From the NCBI RefSeq assembly GCF_027922425.1, contig NZ_BSFQ01000003.1:186001-250000 (forward strand): a DNA stretch of 64,000 bases. Direction: 5' to 3'. The notes below the pieces were generated by a model. The model was not told where the DNA came from, searched no databases, and saw only the letters and a list, made by a program, of their open reading frames with translations. Origin of the DNA: Pseudonocardia halophobica (GTDB lineage Bacteria; Actinomycetota; Actinomycetes; Mycobacteriales; Pseudonocardiaceae). This document shows, piece after piece, positions 27,065 to 35,572 of this stretch (positions are counted from its first letter, which is position 1; each line of letters starts with the position of its first letter). The position numbers and the translations under genes were made by a program.

Positions 27065-27667
27065 TCATGGAAGCCAGGTGAGCAGGGCGGCGAGGTGTAG
27101 GGCGCCGAGGTAGTTGCGGGCGTGTCGGTCGTAGCGGGTGGCCAGGCCGCGCCAGTGTTTGAGCTGGCAGAAGCCGCGCTCGACGACGTTGCGCCGCTTG
27201 TAGCGGGCCTTGTCGAAGCCGACCGGCCGGCCGCCGGCCGAGCCGACCGGCCGGCCGCCGGCCGAGCCCCGTCGGCGCCGGTTGGCCTGCTGGTCACGCG
27301 GCTCGGGGATGGTGTGGGCGATCCCGCGCCGGCGCAGCAGCTCCCGGTTCGCCCGCGAGCTGTAGCCCCTGTCGGCGAGCAGGTGATCGGGCCGGGTGCG
27401 CGGGCGCCCGCGGCCCGGCCGGGCCACCCGCAGATCGGCCAGGAGCGGGGCGAACTGGGTGGTGTCGTTGACGTTGCCGGCGGTCAGCTGCAGCACCAGC
27501 GGGCGGCAGCGCCCGTCGATCAGCGCATGAATCTTGGTGGTCAACCCGCCCCGGGAACGCCCGATCGCATGATCTGCCGGCTCGGCCACCACCGGACCGC
27601 TCGCCCCGACCGCGAGATCAGCTCGACAATTCCTGTAATTTGGCTCAGCCCCCTGTGAGCGGGGCCG
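27065..27667 (-). CDS. IS5-family transposase, C-terminal part (second frame)
   Basis: The start given is nominal, because this frame has no convincing start codon and would be reached by frameshifting from the first part near 27650. It contains DHAIGRSRGGLTTKIHALID, the second acidic residue in LLADRGYSSRANR and the final Glu in NVVERGFCQLKHWR, so the catalytic triad is complete across the two frames. An in-frame 24-bp tandem duplication encodes GSAGGRPV twice (27219-27268 region). That could be tolerated in a loop but is unusual. Confidence 0.75.
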   Translation of the reverse strand, partial: RPRSQGAEPNYRNCRADLAVGASGPVVAEPADHAIGRSRGGLTTKIHALIDGRCRPLVLQLTAGNVNDTTQFAPLLADLRVARPGRGRPRTRPDHLLADRGYSSRANRELLRRRGIAHTIPEPRDQQANRRRRGSAGGRPVGSAGGRPVGFDKARYKRRNVVERGFCQLKHWRGLATRYDRHARNYLGALHLAALLTWLP

Positions 27668-28067
27668 GCGGCGGCTCGGGGCCGGCCGCGCTCGCGGCGT
27701 TCCCGCCGAACCGCCGCGCCGCCGCACCGTGCTGGTGCACCCGCACCAGCGACGAGTCCACGGACACCAACCAGTCCAACTCGCCACCGGCGTCCGCCCG
27801 GGCCTGCGCCGCGGCCAACAGCCGCGCCCAGGTCCCGTCCGCGCTCCACCGGCTGTGCCGCTCGTAGGCGGTCTGCCAGGGCCCGAACCGCTCCTCGGGG
27901 ATCTCCCGCCAGGCCACCCCGTTGCGGTACTTCCACACGATCGCCTCAATCACCTGCCGGTGATCACGCCACCGCCCGCCGCGACGCGGCGTACGGTCCG
28001 GCAACAACGGCTCCACCCACGCCCACGCCTCGTCCGACAACACTCGCCGACCACCCACACCCAGCAT
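27645..28067 (-). CDS. IS5-family transposase, N-terminal part (first frame)
   Basis: 140 aa from the ATG at 28067 (MLGVGGRRVLSDEAWAWVEP); a TTG at 28088 is also possible. DUF4096-type N-terminus (LLPDRTPRRGGRWRDHRQVIEAIVWKYRNGVAWREIPE) and the first catalytic Asp in WLVSVDSSLVRVHQH. It stops at a TGA just past a GGGGG run (ACA GGG GGC TGA). The downstream coding continues in the frame offset by one base. That fits either programmed frameshifting at the G run, known in parts of this family, or an inactivating indel. Confidence 0.78.
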   Translation of the reverse strand: MLGVGGRRVLSDEAWAWVEPLLPDRTPRRGGRWRDHRQVIEAIVWKYRNGVAWREIPEERFGPWQTAYERHSRWSADGTWARLLAAAQARADAGGELDWLVSVDSSLVRVHQHGAAARRFGGNAASAAGPEPPPAPLTGG

Positions 28068-28105
28068 CCTGACCCCAACAGAGATCAAGATCCGTCAGAC
28101 ACTCC

Positions 28106-29728
28106 CTAGTGCCCGCGGAACGCCTCCTGCAGCCACCAGGACCCGCCGTCGGACGCGATCTTCGCGTTGACCAGCAGCGCCCGGCTCCGCGGCCCGGCCA
28201 GCCAGTCCTCGACGCCCTTGAGGTCCTCCGGGGTCCGGACCGTCACCGCGTCGAGCCCGTGGCCCCGCCCGACCGCGGCGATGTCGGTCTCCGGGAACCG
28301 CACCGTGGCGTGGTCGGCCCCGGTGAAGTGGTGCACCTCGGCGCCGTAGGCCCGGTCGTCGTAGACCACGATCACCATCGGGATGCCGAGCCGGGCGACC
28401 GTGTCGAGCTCGGCCGCGCCCATGAGCGCCCCGCCGTCGCCGAGCGCGGCGACGGCGAGCCGGTCCGGGCGGGCCAGCGCCGCGCCGAGCGCCGTGGCCA
28501 GGCCGAGCCCGACGGACTGGAAGCCCTGGGTGAAGCAGAACCCGAACTCGTCGGGAACCTGCAGGTAGGCCGCCGGGTATCCCATGAAGTTGCCGGAGTC
28601 GACGGCGACCACCCGCTCGGCCGGGAGCAGGTCGTCGAGCGCGACGGTGAGGGTGCGCGGGTCGATGCCCTCGGGCCCGGTGAGGTCGGTGTACGGGACG
28701 TCCCGCAGGCGCCCGCGGTCCGCGATCGCGGACCGGACCTCCGGCGTGCGGTAACCCCTGCGTCGCGCGACGGCGCCGAGCAGGTCCGCGGCCGTGGCGG
28801 CCACGTCCCCCACCACCCCGAGGTCGACGGGCCGGTGGGCGCCGAGCGCGTCGACGTCCAGGTCGACCTGGGCCACCCGCGCCCCCTCGCCGATCAGCCG
28901 GCCGTGCCGGGTGGTCCACATCGTCAGCGCGCACCCCCACGCGACGACGAGGTCGGCGCCGGTGATCAGCTCGGCGGTCAGCGGCGAGGCGAACCCGCCG
29001 GAGATGCCGAGCGACCACGGGTCGTCGTGGAACAGCCCCGAGGCGACCGCCGAGGTCGCGAGCAGGGCACCCGACTCCTCGGCCAGCGCGCGCAGCTCCT
29101 CCCGGGCCCCGCGGGCGCCGCGGCCGGCGACGAAGACCGGATGCTCCGCGCCGTCGAGCAGGGCGGCCAGGGCGGCGATCCCCTCGGCGGACGCCCGCGG
29201 CGGGGCGACGGGCGGGAGCGCGGGCAGCGGGGCCGGCTCGGCAGGGGCGGCCTGGACGTCGAGCGGCAGGTTGAGCACCACCGTGCGGCGCTGCTCGACC
29301 GCGGTCCGGTAGGCGCGGACGGTGTCGGCGAGCGCGGTGTCCGGCGAGTGCACCCGCTCGGCGACCGCCCCGACGGCCGTGACCAGCGCGTCCTGGTCGA
29401 TCCGGAAGTTGGAACGCACGGCGGAGCCGGCGGTGTCGGCGGCGAGGACGATCAGCGGGGTGCGGCTCTTCGCGGCCTCCGTGACGCCGGTCAGGGCGTT
29501 GGTCAGGCCGCAGCCCTGGTGGACGCTCAGCACCGCCGGCCGCCCGGACATGCGGGCGAAGGCGTCCGCCATGGTCGCCGCGCCGCCCTCGTGGCGGGTC
29601 GCGGTGAACGGGACCCCGGCCTCCCGCAGCGCGTTCGTGACGTGGAAGTTCCCGCTCCCGACGACCCCGAACGCGTGCCCGACGCCCAGCTCCGCGAGCG
29701 TGCGCCCGACCAGCTCGGAGACGATCAC
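28106..29728 (-). CDS. ThDP-dependent enzyme, acetolactate synthase/benzoylformate decarboxylase-like
   Basis: 540 aa from the GTG at 29728, overlapping the stop of the upstream cyclase gene. The ThDP-activating Glu lies in ATRHEGGAATMADAFARM, the central domain has VFVAGRGARGAREEL, and the cofactor-binding motif begins GDGGALMGAAELDT and ends YDDRAYG (Asp where many members have Asn). Three domains of normal order and length. The last residues run to the IS end. The pairing with a formamidase/cyclase-like hydrolase suggests a small catabolic pathway for a 2-oxo acid or cyclic intermediate, which is inference. Confidence 0.88.
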   Translation of the reverse strand: MIVSELVGRTLAELGVGHAFGVVGSGNFHVTNALREAGVPFTATRHEGGAATMADAFARMSGRPAVLSVHQGCGLTNALTGVTEAAKSRTPLIVLAADTAGSAVRSNFRIDQDALVTAVGAVAERVHSPDTALADTVRAYRTAVEQRRTVVLNLPLDVQAAPAEPAPLPALPPVAPPRASAEGIAALAALLDGAEHPVFVAGRGARGAREELRALAEESGALLATSAVASGLFHDDPWSLGISGGFASPLTAELITGADLVVAWGCALTMWTTRHGRLIGEGARVAQVDLDVDALGAHRPVDLGVVGDVAATAADLLGAVARRRGYRTPEVRSAIADRGRLRDVPYTDLTGPEGIDPRTLTVALDDLLPAERVVAVDSGNFMGYPAAYLQVPDEFGFCFTQGFQSVGLGLATALGAALARPDRLAVAALGDGGALMGAAELDTVARLGIPMVIVVYDDRAYGAEVHHFTGADHATVRFPETDIAAVGRGHGLDAVTVRTPEDLKGVEDWLAGPRSRALLVNAKIASDGGSWWLQEAFRGH

Positions 29729-30498
29729 TTCTCGACCAGTGCCAGCACCCGCGCCGGCGATCCGGAGCCGCCGACGATCGGCAGCGGCGAGGTGAGCAGC
29801 ACGGCCCCGGTCGGCGGGAGCGTCGCGAGGTTCTGCAGCTGGGTGAGCCCGTACCTGCCCGCGCCGAGCAGGAACGAGTGGCACGGGAAGGGCGGGTCGA
29901 AGGAGTGCGCGGCGCCGGCGTCCGTCCCGACGGTCTCGGTGCCGAACCCGATGATCGGCGCCTCCTCCGCCAGCCAGGTCGCGCACTCGACCGAGACGCC
30001 GGGGGTGTGCGGGCCCTTCTCGTCGGCGTTGAGGAAGGCCTCGGCGTCGGCGGAGCGGGCGTCCCAGCCGGTGCGGTAGAGCAGCCAGCCGCCCTCGGGC
30101 AGCGGGCCGTGCTCGGCCTCCCAGGTCTTGACGTGGTCGATCTCGAGCAGGAAGTCCGGGTCCGCGGCGGACTCGGCCGAGAAGTCCAGTACGGCGGCCG
30201 GGGCGAGCAGCCGCGCCGCGGGCACCTGCGAGACGTCCTCGCCGTCCCGGCCGGTCACCCAGTGCACCGGGGCGTCGAAGTGGGTGCCGCTGTGCTCGCC
30301 GGTGTGGATGTCGTTCCAGTACCAGGCCGGGCCGCGCTCGTCGTACCGGCTGATCTCCGACAGCGAGAACGGGATCGTGTTCGCGAACGGCGGCGGCAGC
30401 TGCAGGATCGGCGTGCCGGAGTGCAACGGGGCGGTGAGGTCGACGACCTCGACGCGCCGGGAGGACAAGGCGGAGAGCAGCTCCTGCAGGACACCCAT
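29725..30498 (-). CDS. cyclase family protein (kynurenine formamidase-like metal hydrolase)
   Basis: 257 aa. The metal-binding signature HSGTHFDAPVHW (H-x-G-T-H-x-D-x-P-x-H) is intact. Other family blocks are EVVDLTAPLHSGTPILQLP at the N-terminus, GWLLYRTGWDAR in the middle and TDAGAAHSFDPPFPCHSFLLGAG. Members open amide or ester bonds (N-formylkynurenine, isatin hydrolysis) with Mn2+ or Zn2+. Translationally coupled to the ThDP enzyme. No kynurenine pathway genes are nearby, so the substrate is unknown. Confidence 0.9.
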   Translation of the reverse strand: MGVLQELLSALSSRRVEVVDLTAPLHSGTPILQLPPPFANTIPFSLSEISRYDERGPAWYWNDIHTGEHSGTHFDAPVHWVTGRDGEDVSQVPAARLLAPAAVLDFSAESAADPDFLLEIDHVKTWEAEHGPLPEGGWLLYRTGWDARSADAEAFLNADEKGPHTPGVSVECATWLAEEAPIIGFGTETVGTDAGAAHSFDPPFPCHSFLLGAGRYGLTQLQNLATLPPTGAVLLTSPLPIVGGSGSPARVLALVEK

Positions 30499-30667
30499 GG
30501 CCGGAACCTACGGCCTTCCGGAGGCGCGCCGCGACGACCGGGGGGAGGATCGTCGCGGCGCGGCCGCCGGGACGGCGGCTCCCGCAGCGCCGTGAACGGG
30601 CTGCGGGACCGGGTGCTCACCAGGGGGGTGGGTGAGCGCCACGAGACTAGACCAGTTCGTTGCGGGG

Positions 30668-31432
30668 TCACGCAGTCGGTGCGGTGTGCGCCACGTGGTG
30701 CCGGTCACCCCATCGTCCGGTCAGCACGCCGATCGCCCCCAGTGCGACCGCCGCGGCGGTCGACGCGCGCAGCACCTCCGGCCCCAGCCGGACCGGCCGG
30801 GCACCGGCGGCGGTGAGCGCGGCGAGCTCCTCGTCCGAGACCCCGCCCTCCGGCCCGACGACGAGCAGCACCTCGCCGTCCGCCGGCAGGTCGGCGACGG
30901 ACAGCACCGCCTCGGCGCTCTCGTGCAGCACGAGGGCCGGGCCGCCCCGTGCGACCAGGTCGGCGGTGGTGACGGGCCCGCCCACCTCGGGGATCCACGG
31001 CCGGCGGGCCTGCTTGGCGGCCTCGCGGACCGTCGAGCGCCAGCGGGCCAGCGCCTTCTCGCCGCGCGGGCCCTGCTCCCAGCGCACGACGCAGCGCGCC
31101 GCCCGCCACGGCAGGATCACGTCGACGCCCGCCTCGGTGGCCAGCTCGACGGCCAGCTCGCCGCGGTCGCCCTTCACCAGCGCCTGCGCGAGCACGACCC
31201 GCGGCGCGGGCGCGGGATGGTGCACCACCTCGTCGAGCGCGAACTCGACCGAGTCCTTGGCGACGGCGACCGCGTGCGCCCGGGCGACGGCGCCGCGGCC
31301 GTCGCCGAGCTGCACGACCTCGCCGACCCGGATCCGCTTGACCGCGGCAGCGTGCCGGCCCTCCGGCCCGTCGAGCACGACGGTCCCGGCCGCCGGCAGC
31401 TCCCCGACCAGGAACAGCGGGGCGGTGCTCAC
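30668..31432 (-). CDS. rsmE: 16S rRNA (uracil1498-N3)-methyltransferase
   Basis: 254 aa from the GTG at 31432, 5 bp after the dnaJ stop. SPOUT-fold knot motifs LLVVGPEGGVSDEEL and LGPEVLRASTAAAVALGAIGVL bind SAM. The N-terminal PUA-like part (HAAAVKRIRVGEVVQLGDGRG) binds rRNA. It methylates U1498 of 16S rRNA. The order hrcA-dnaJ-rsmE is conserved in actinobacteria and the genes are tightly spaced. Confidence 0.95.
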   Translation of the reverse strand: MSTAPLFLVGELPAAGTVVLDGPEGRHAAAVKRIRVGEVVQLGDGRGAVARAHAVAVAKDSVEFALDEVVHHPAPAPRVVLAQALVKGDRGELAVELATEAGVDVILPWRAARCVVRWEQGPRGEKALARWRSTVREAAKQARRPWIPEVGGPVTTADLVARGGPALVLHESAEAVLSVADLPADGEVLLVVGPEGGVSDEELAALTAAGARPVRLGPEVLRASTAAAVALGAIGVLTGRWGDRHHVAHTAPTA

Positions 31433-31437
31433 GCCGG

Positions 31438-32613
31438 CTACCGGAAGGAGTCGCGGAGCCGGGCGAACAGGCCGTGCCCGTTGCGGGCGCCGACGGCCAG
31501 GTCCGGCTGCTCCTCGCCGCGTAGCTTCGCGAGCTGGCGCAGCAGCTCGGTCTGCTCCTTGTCCAGCTTGGTGGGGACGGTGACGTCGACGTGCACGACC
31601 AGGTCGCCGTGGCCGTCGACCCGGCCGGTGGAGCGCAGCCGCGGCATGCCCTTCCCGCGCAGCGTGCGGAGCGTGCCGCCCTGCGTGCCCGGCTCGACGT
31701 GCAGGTCCTCGGTGGACCCGTCGAGCATCGGCAGCGGGAGCGTGGCCCCGAGCGCGGCCGCGGTCATCGGCAGCGGCAGCCGGACGTGCAGGTCGGCGCC
31801 GTCGCGCTGGAAGACCTCGTGCGGGATCTCCTCGACCTCGACGTACAGGTCGCCGGCCGGGCCGCCGCCCGCGCCGACCTCGCCCTGGCCGGCCAGCCGC
31901 ACGCGCATCCCGTCCGCCACGCCGGCCGGGATCCGGACGCCGACGCTGCGCCGCGAGCGCACCCGCCCGTCGCCCGCGCACTGCCGGCACGGCTCCGGGA
32001 TGACCTCGCCGAGGCCCCGGCACGTCGGGCAGGGGCGGGAGGTGACGACCTGGCCGAGGAACGAGCGCTGGACGCTCTGCACCTCGCCGCGACCGCCGCA
32101 GGTGTCGCAGGTGTGCGGGCGGGTGCCCGGCGCGCAGCCGTCGCCGCCGCACTCCGAGCAGAGCACCGCGGTGTCGACGGTCAGCTCGCGCTGCACGCCC
32201 GTGGCGCACTCCTCCAGCGTGAGCTGCATGCGGATGAGCGCATCGGCCCCGGGCTGCACCCGGCTGCGCGGCCCCCGCGAGCGGCCGCCCGCGGCACCGC
32301 CGAAGAACGCGTCCATGATGTCGCCGAAGCCGAAGGCGCTGAACGGGTCGCCCCCGCCCGCGCCGGCCCCGCCGCGGCCGTTGTCCAGCGGGTCGCCGCC
32401 CAGGTCGACGATCCGCCGCTTCTCCGGGTCCGTGAGGACCTCGTAGGCCGTGCTGACCTCGCGGAAGCGCTCCTGCGCCCCCGGTTCCGGGTTGACGTCC
32501 GGGTGCAGCTCCCGGGCCAGTTTGCGGTAGGCCCGCTTCAGTTCGGCGGCATCCGCGCCGGGCTCCACGCCCAGGATGCCGTAGTAGTCCCGTGCCACCC
32601 TCGAAGTCCCCAT
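31438..32613 (-). CDS. dnaJ: chaperone protein DnaJ (DnaJ2 type)
   Basis: 391 aa; the annotated start may be 5 codons upstream of the more usual [11 protein letters not shown] domain with HPD in [13 protein letters not shown], a G/F-rich linker ([13 protein letters not shown]), four zinc repeats ([33 protein letters not shown]) and a C-terminal peptide-binding domain. Co-chaperone of DnaK. It follows hrcA on the same strand with about 45 bp between them. Confidence 0.96.
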   Translation of the reverse strand: MGTSRVARDYYGILGVEPGADAAELKRAYRKLARELHPDVNPEPGAQERFREVSTAYEVLTDPEKRRIVDLGGDPLDNGRGGAGAGGGDPFSAFGFGDIMDAFFGGAAGGRSRGPRSRVQPGADALIRMQLTLEECATGVQRELTVDTAVLCSECGGDGCAPGTRPHTCDTCGGRGEVQSVQRSFLGQVVTSRPCPTCRGLGEVIPEPCRQCAGDGRVRSRRSVGVRIPAGVADGMRVRLAGQGEVGAGGGPAGDLYVEVEEIPHEVFQRDGADLHVRLPLPMTAAALGATLPLPMLDGSTEDLHVEPGTQGGTLRTLRGKGMPRLRSTGRVDGHGDLVVHVDVTVPTKLDKEQTELLRQLAKLRGEEQPDLAVGARNGHGLFARLRDSFR

Positions 32614-32660
32614 GATCCTTCTGTGCTCGACAGCTCAGCTCGGTGGGAGTCCCGCGACTC

Positions 32661-33680
32661 CTAGCGCCCCGCCAGGATCTCACCCACGTACCGGGCGACG
32701 GCGTGCACCGCCGCCATCGTGCCCGGGTAGTCCATCCGGGTCGGTCCGACGACGCCCATTCCGCCCACGACCGTGCCCGGCCCGTAGCCGATCGACACGA
32801 CCGAGGCCGTGTGCAGGTCGGCCGACTCGTTCTCCTCGCCGATGCGCACCGTGACCAGGCCCGGGTCCTGCGCCGCGGCCAGCAGCTTCAGCACCACGAC
32901 CTGCTCCTCGAGCGCCTCGAGGACCTGCCGCAGCGACCCCGGGAAGTCCGCGGAGTTGCGCGTGAGGTTCGCGGTGCCGCCCAGCACCAGCCGCTCCTCG
33001 GGGTGCTCCACCAGCGTCTCGATCAGCACCGTGGACACCGTGAGCACCACGTCGCGCAGCTCCTTCGGCGCGGAGTGCGGCAGCTCGGCGACCCGCGCCG
33101 ACGCGTCCGCCAGCCGCCGGCCGGCCAGCGCCTGGTTGAGCAGGGCGCGCAGCCGGGAGGCGTCCTCCTCGGTGACGACCTGGCCCAGGTCGACCATGCG
33201 CTGGTCCACCCGGCCGGAGTCGGTGATCAGCACCAGCATCAGCCGCGCGGGCGTGAGCTGGACGACCTCGAGGTGCCGCACCGTGGAGCGGGTCAGCGTC
33301 GGGTACTGGACGACGGCGACCTGCCGGGTCAGTTGCGCGAGCAGCCGGACGCTGCGGCGGAGCACGTCGTCCAGGTCGAGCGCGCCCTCGAGGAAGGTCT
33401 GGACGGCCTTGCGCTCGGCGGCCGACAGCGGCTTGACCTGCGCCAGCCGGTCGACGAACAGCCGGTAGCCCTTGTCGGTCGGGATGCGGCCCGCGCTGGT
33501 GTGGGGCTGGGCGATGAGCCCGTCCTCCTCCAGCGCGGCCATGTCGTTGCGCACCGTGGCACTGGAGACCCCGAGGTTGTGACGCTCCACGATCGCCTTG
33601 GAGCCCACGGGTTCCTGGGTCGACACGTAGTCCGCCACGATCGCCTGGAGGACCGCGAAGCGGCGTTCGTCGGCGTTCAC
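32661..33680 (-). CDS. hrcA: heat-inducible transcription repressor HrcA
   Basis: 339 aa from the GTG at 33680, with GGGAGG 8-9 bp upstream; the longer reading frame lacks such a signal. The N-terminal winged HTH contains [38 protein letters not shown] (the family's best-conserved block) and [14 protein letters not shown]. The C-terminal part contains GTANLT and [16 protein letters not shown]. It represses groE/dnaK-type genes by binding CIRCE. I see no CIRCE element upstream of hrcA or dnaJ here. Confidence 0.95.
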   Translation of the reverse strand: MNADERRFAVLQAIVADYVSTQEPVGSKAIVERHNLGVSSATVRNDMAALEEDGLIAQPHTSAGRIPTDKGYRLFVDRLAQVKPLSAAERKAVQTFLEGALDLDDVLRRSVRLLAQLTRQVAVVQYPTLTRSTVRHLEVVQLTPARLMLVLITDSGRVDQRMVDLGQVVTEEDASRLRALLNQALAGRRLADASARVAELPHSAPKELRDVVLTVSTVLIETLVEHPEERLVLGGTANLTRNSADFPGSLRQVLEALEEQVVVLKLLAAAQDPGLVTVRIGEENESADLHTASVVSIGYGPGTVVGGMGVVGPTRMDYPGTMAAVHAVARYVGEILAGR

Positions 33681-33812
33681 CGCACACACCTCCCTGCTGA
33701 CCCGCACACGTCACCGGACGTTCGTCCAGTCTATGCGGAAGCGACCCTCCGCCGCCCGGACGCGAGGTGTGACCCGGCTCAGGATTCTGCGTCTGCCCCG
33801 CTCAACCCTTCC

Positions 33813-33854
33813 CGTGAGCGGCAACTGCCCCTAGAACGGCAGTCGGCGCTCACG
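33813..33854. repeat. GTGAGCGGC-type hairpin upstream of the ASCH-domain gene
   Basis: Arms CGTGAGCGGCAACTGCC / GGCAGTCGGCGCTCACG pair with two mismatches around an 8-nt loop (CCTAGAAC). The arm ends (CGTGAG ... CTCACG) match the 42-nt hairpins at 8067, 16788 and 54380. It lies between divergent genes, so it is not needed as a terminator. Confidence 0.75.
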
Positions 33855-33879
33855 ACCATCGCCGACCAGGGGGTTCGCC

Positions 33880-34434
33880 GTGCTGCTCCGCCGCCCCACG
33901 CTCGACGGCATCGCCGCCGGCGAGATCACCTGCGCGTTCCGCCGCTGGGAACGGCCGCGGGTCAGGCCGGGGACGCGCCTGCGGACCGCGGTCGGCGTGC
34001 TCGCGGTGACGGCCGTCGACGAGGTCGAGCCGGACGCGCTGACGACCGACGACGCCGCGGCCGCCGGCCAGACCCTCGACGACCTGCGCACGATGCTCGC
34101 CCGCGGCTCCGGCCCCGTCTGGCGGGTCGCGCTGCACCTCGACGGGCCGGACCCGCGGATCGCCCTGCGCTCGGCGGACGTGAGGCCGGAGGAGCGCACC
34201 GAGCTCGACGCCCGCCTGGCCCGCTTCGACCGGGACCACCCGTGGACCGCGGAGACCCTGGCCCTGATCGCGGACAACCCCGGCGTCCGGGCCCCCGACC
34301 TGGCCGCACGCGTCGGGCGGGAGACCGCGCCGTTCAAGCGGGACGTCCGCAAGCTCAAGGAGCTGGGGCTCACCGAGAGCCTGGAGGTGGGGTACCGGCT
34401 CAGCGCCCGCGGGCAGAGCTACCTGAGGGGCTGA
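33880..34434 (+). CDS. ASCH-domain protein with C-terminal winged helix
   Basis: 184 aa from a GTG at 33880. The N-terminal third (RRPTLDGIAAGEITCAFRRWERPRVRPGTRL...VGVLAVTAVDEV) fits the ASCH fold (PUA-like beta barrel; G-x2-G-E and RPG positions). The C-terminal third is a winged helix (TLALIADNPGVRAPDLAARVGRETAPFKRDVRKLKELGLTES). ASCH proteins bind RNA or modified nucleosides; the added winged helix suggests a nucleic-acid-binding regulator. Function is unknown. Confidence 0.75.
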   Translation: MLLRRPTLDGIAAGEITCAFRRWERPRVRPGTRLRTAVGVLAVTAVDEVEPDALTTDDAAAAGQTLDDLRTMLARGSGPVWRVALHLDGPDPRIALRSADVRPEERTELDARLARFDRDHPWTAETLALIADNPGVRAPDLAARVGRETAPFKRDVRKLKELGLTESLEVGYRLSARGQSYLRG

Positions 34435-34474
34435 CGTACGCGGGTCTCACCCGCGGCTGGCAGTCTGGAGAGGG

Positions 34475-35572
34475 ATGACTGCTGCCCGGGTGACGCGACG
34501 CTGGGTGCTGGTCGCCGCCGGCACCGCGGCGGTCGTCGGCGCGGCCGCGATCACGCTGCCGGCGAGCGGGTCGGACGAGCCCGCCGAGGCCCTGCGTGGC
34601 CGGGTGCTGGCCGGGAGCCCGCCGCACGTCGGGTACGCCGAGAGCACCGGACGGCTCGGGCTCCCCGAGATCCCGGCGCTGGAACGGGTCACCGCACTGT
34701 TCACCGGCGTCACGCAGCTGCGGGCGTACGTGGCCGGCCCGGACCGCTGGCGGGTCGACGAGCTGACCCCGGCCGGCGAGCGGGACACCTACCGCCGGGA
34801 CGGCCGCGAGTACCTCTGGGACTTCGGCGCGAACCAGCTGACGACGGTCACCGGCGAGACCCCGGTCCGGCTCCCCCGCGCCGCCGACCTCGTCCCGTCC
34901 GAGCTGGCCCACCGGCTCGTCGGGCTCACCCGGGCCGACCCCGTCACGTCCTTGGAGCCGCGCCGGGTCGCGGGCTGGTCCGCGGCCGGGTTCCGGGTCA
35001 CGCCCGCCGACCCGGACACCACCGTCGGGCGGATCGACGTCTGGTGCGACCCGGCGTCGGGCCTCCCGCTGCGCGTCGAGGTGGCCGCGCGGTCGGACGA
35101 CCGTCCCCTGCTGTTCACCGAGTTCCTGGAGGTCGCGCTGACCACCCCCGACGACCGCACCCTCACCCCGGCCGTGCCGCCCGGCGCCGGGTCGGTCACC
35201 GCCGAGGCCGCCGACCTCGCCGGGGCCCTCCGCCAGCTCGACGCCGCCGAGCCGCCCGCGCGCCTGGCCGGCCGCGAGCGGGTTCCGCTCGGGTCCGGGC
35301 TGCCCGGCGTCGGGGTCTACGGCGCGGGCGTCGCCGGGTTCGTGCTGGTCCCGGCCTCGCGCGGGATCGCCGACCGGGTGATCGACGGCGCCGCCTCGGC
35401 CGGCGGTGTCACCGTCGAGGTCCCGGTCGGGCGGGCGGCGCGGCTCAGCACGCCGCTGCTGTCGGTCGTCGCGCGCGGCGGGATCCGGCGCGGCGGGGTG
35501 CTGCTCGCCGGGACCGTCGCGCCCGAGGTGCTGGAGCAGGCCGTGCGCGAGCTGCCGGGGCGGCGCGCGTGA
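34475..35572 (+). CDS. secreted LolA/RseB-like protein of an ABC exporter operon
   Basis: 365 aa. The N-terminus is basic and hydrophobic (VTRRWVLVAAGTAAVVGAAAITLPASG), so it is exported or membrane-anchored. The body has the beta-rich pattern of lipoprotein-carrier/RseB-type domains (VTQLRAYVAGPDRWRVDELTPAGERDTYRRDGREYLWDFGANQLTTV; GRIDVWCDPASGLPLRVEV). The stop overlaps the start of an ABC ATPase gene, giving a three-gene unit. It may sense or carry the exported lipid or peptide. Confidence 0.8.
   Translation: MTAARVTRRWVLVAAGTAAVVGAAAITLPASGSDEPAEALRGRVLAGSPPHVGYAESTGRLGLPEIPALERVTALFTGVTQLRAYVAGPDRWRVDELTPAGERDTYRRDGREYLWDFGANQLTTVTGETPVRLPRAADLVPSELAHRLVGLTRADPVTSLEPRRVAGWSAAGFRVTPADPDTTVGRIDVWCDPASGLPLRVEVAARSDDRPLLFTEFLEVALTTPDDRTLTPAVPPGAGSVTAEAADLAGALRQLDAAEPPARLAGRERVPLGSGLPGVGVYGAGVAGFVLVPASRGIADRVIDGAASAGGVTVEVPVGRAARLSTPLLSVVARGGIRRGGVLLAGTVAPEVLEQAVRELPGRRA

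Larger units (their letters stand above)
27049..28106. mobile_element. IS5-family insertion sequence, about 1.06 kb
   Basis: Imperfect terminal inverted repeats: left GGAAGTGTCTGGCGGATC (from 27049), right GGGAGTGTCTGACGGATC (complement, ending at 28106). The interior is filled by a transposase in two reading frames. I do not see a clean target-site duplication (CCA on the left, TAG on the right). It separates phoH from the ThDP-enzyme operon. Confidence 0.88.

Noticed and set aside
33681..33812. CIRCE operator upstream of hrcA
   Set aside because: No TTAGCACTC-N9-GAGTGCTAA or close variant is seen here or before dnaJ.
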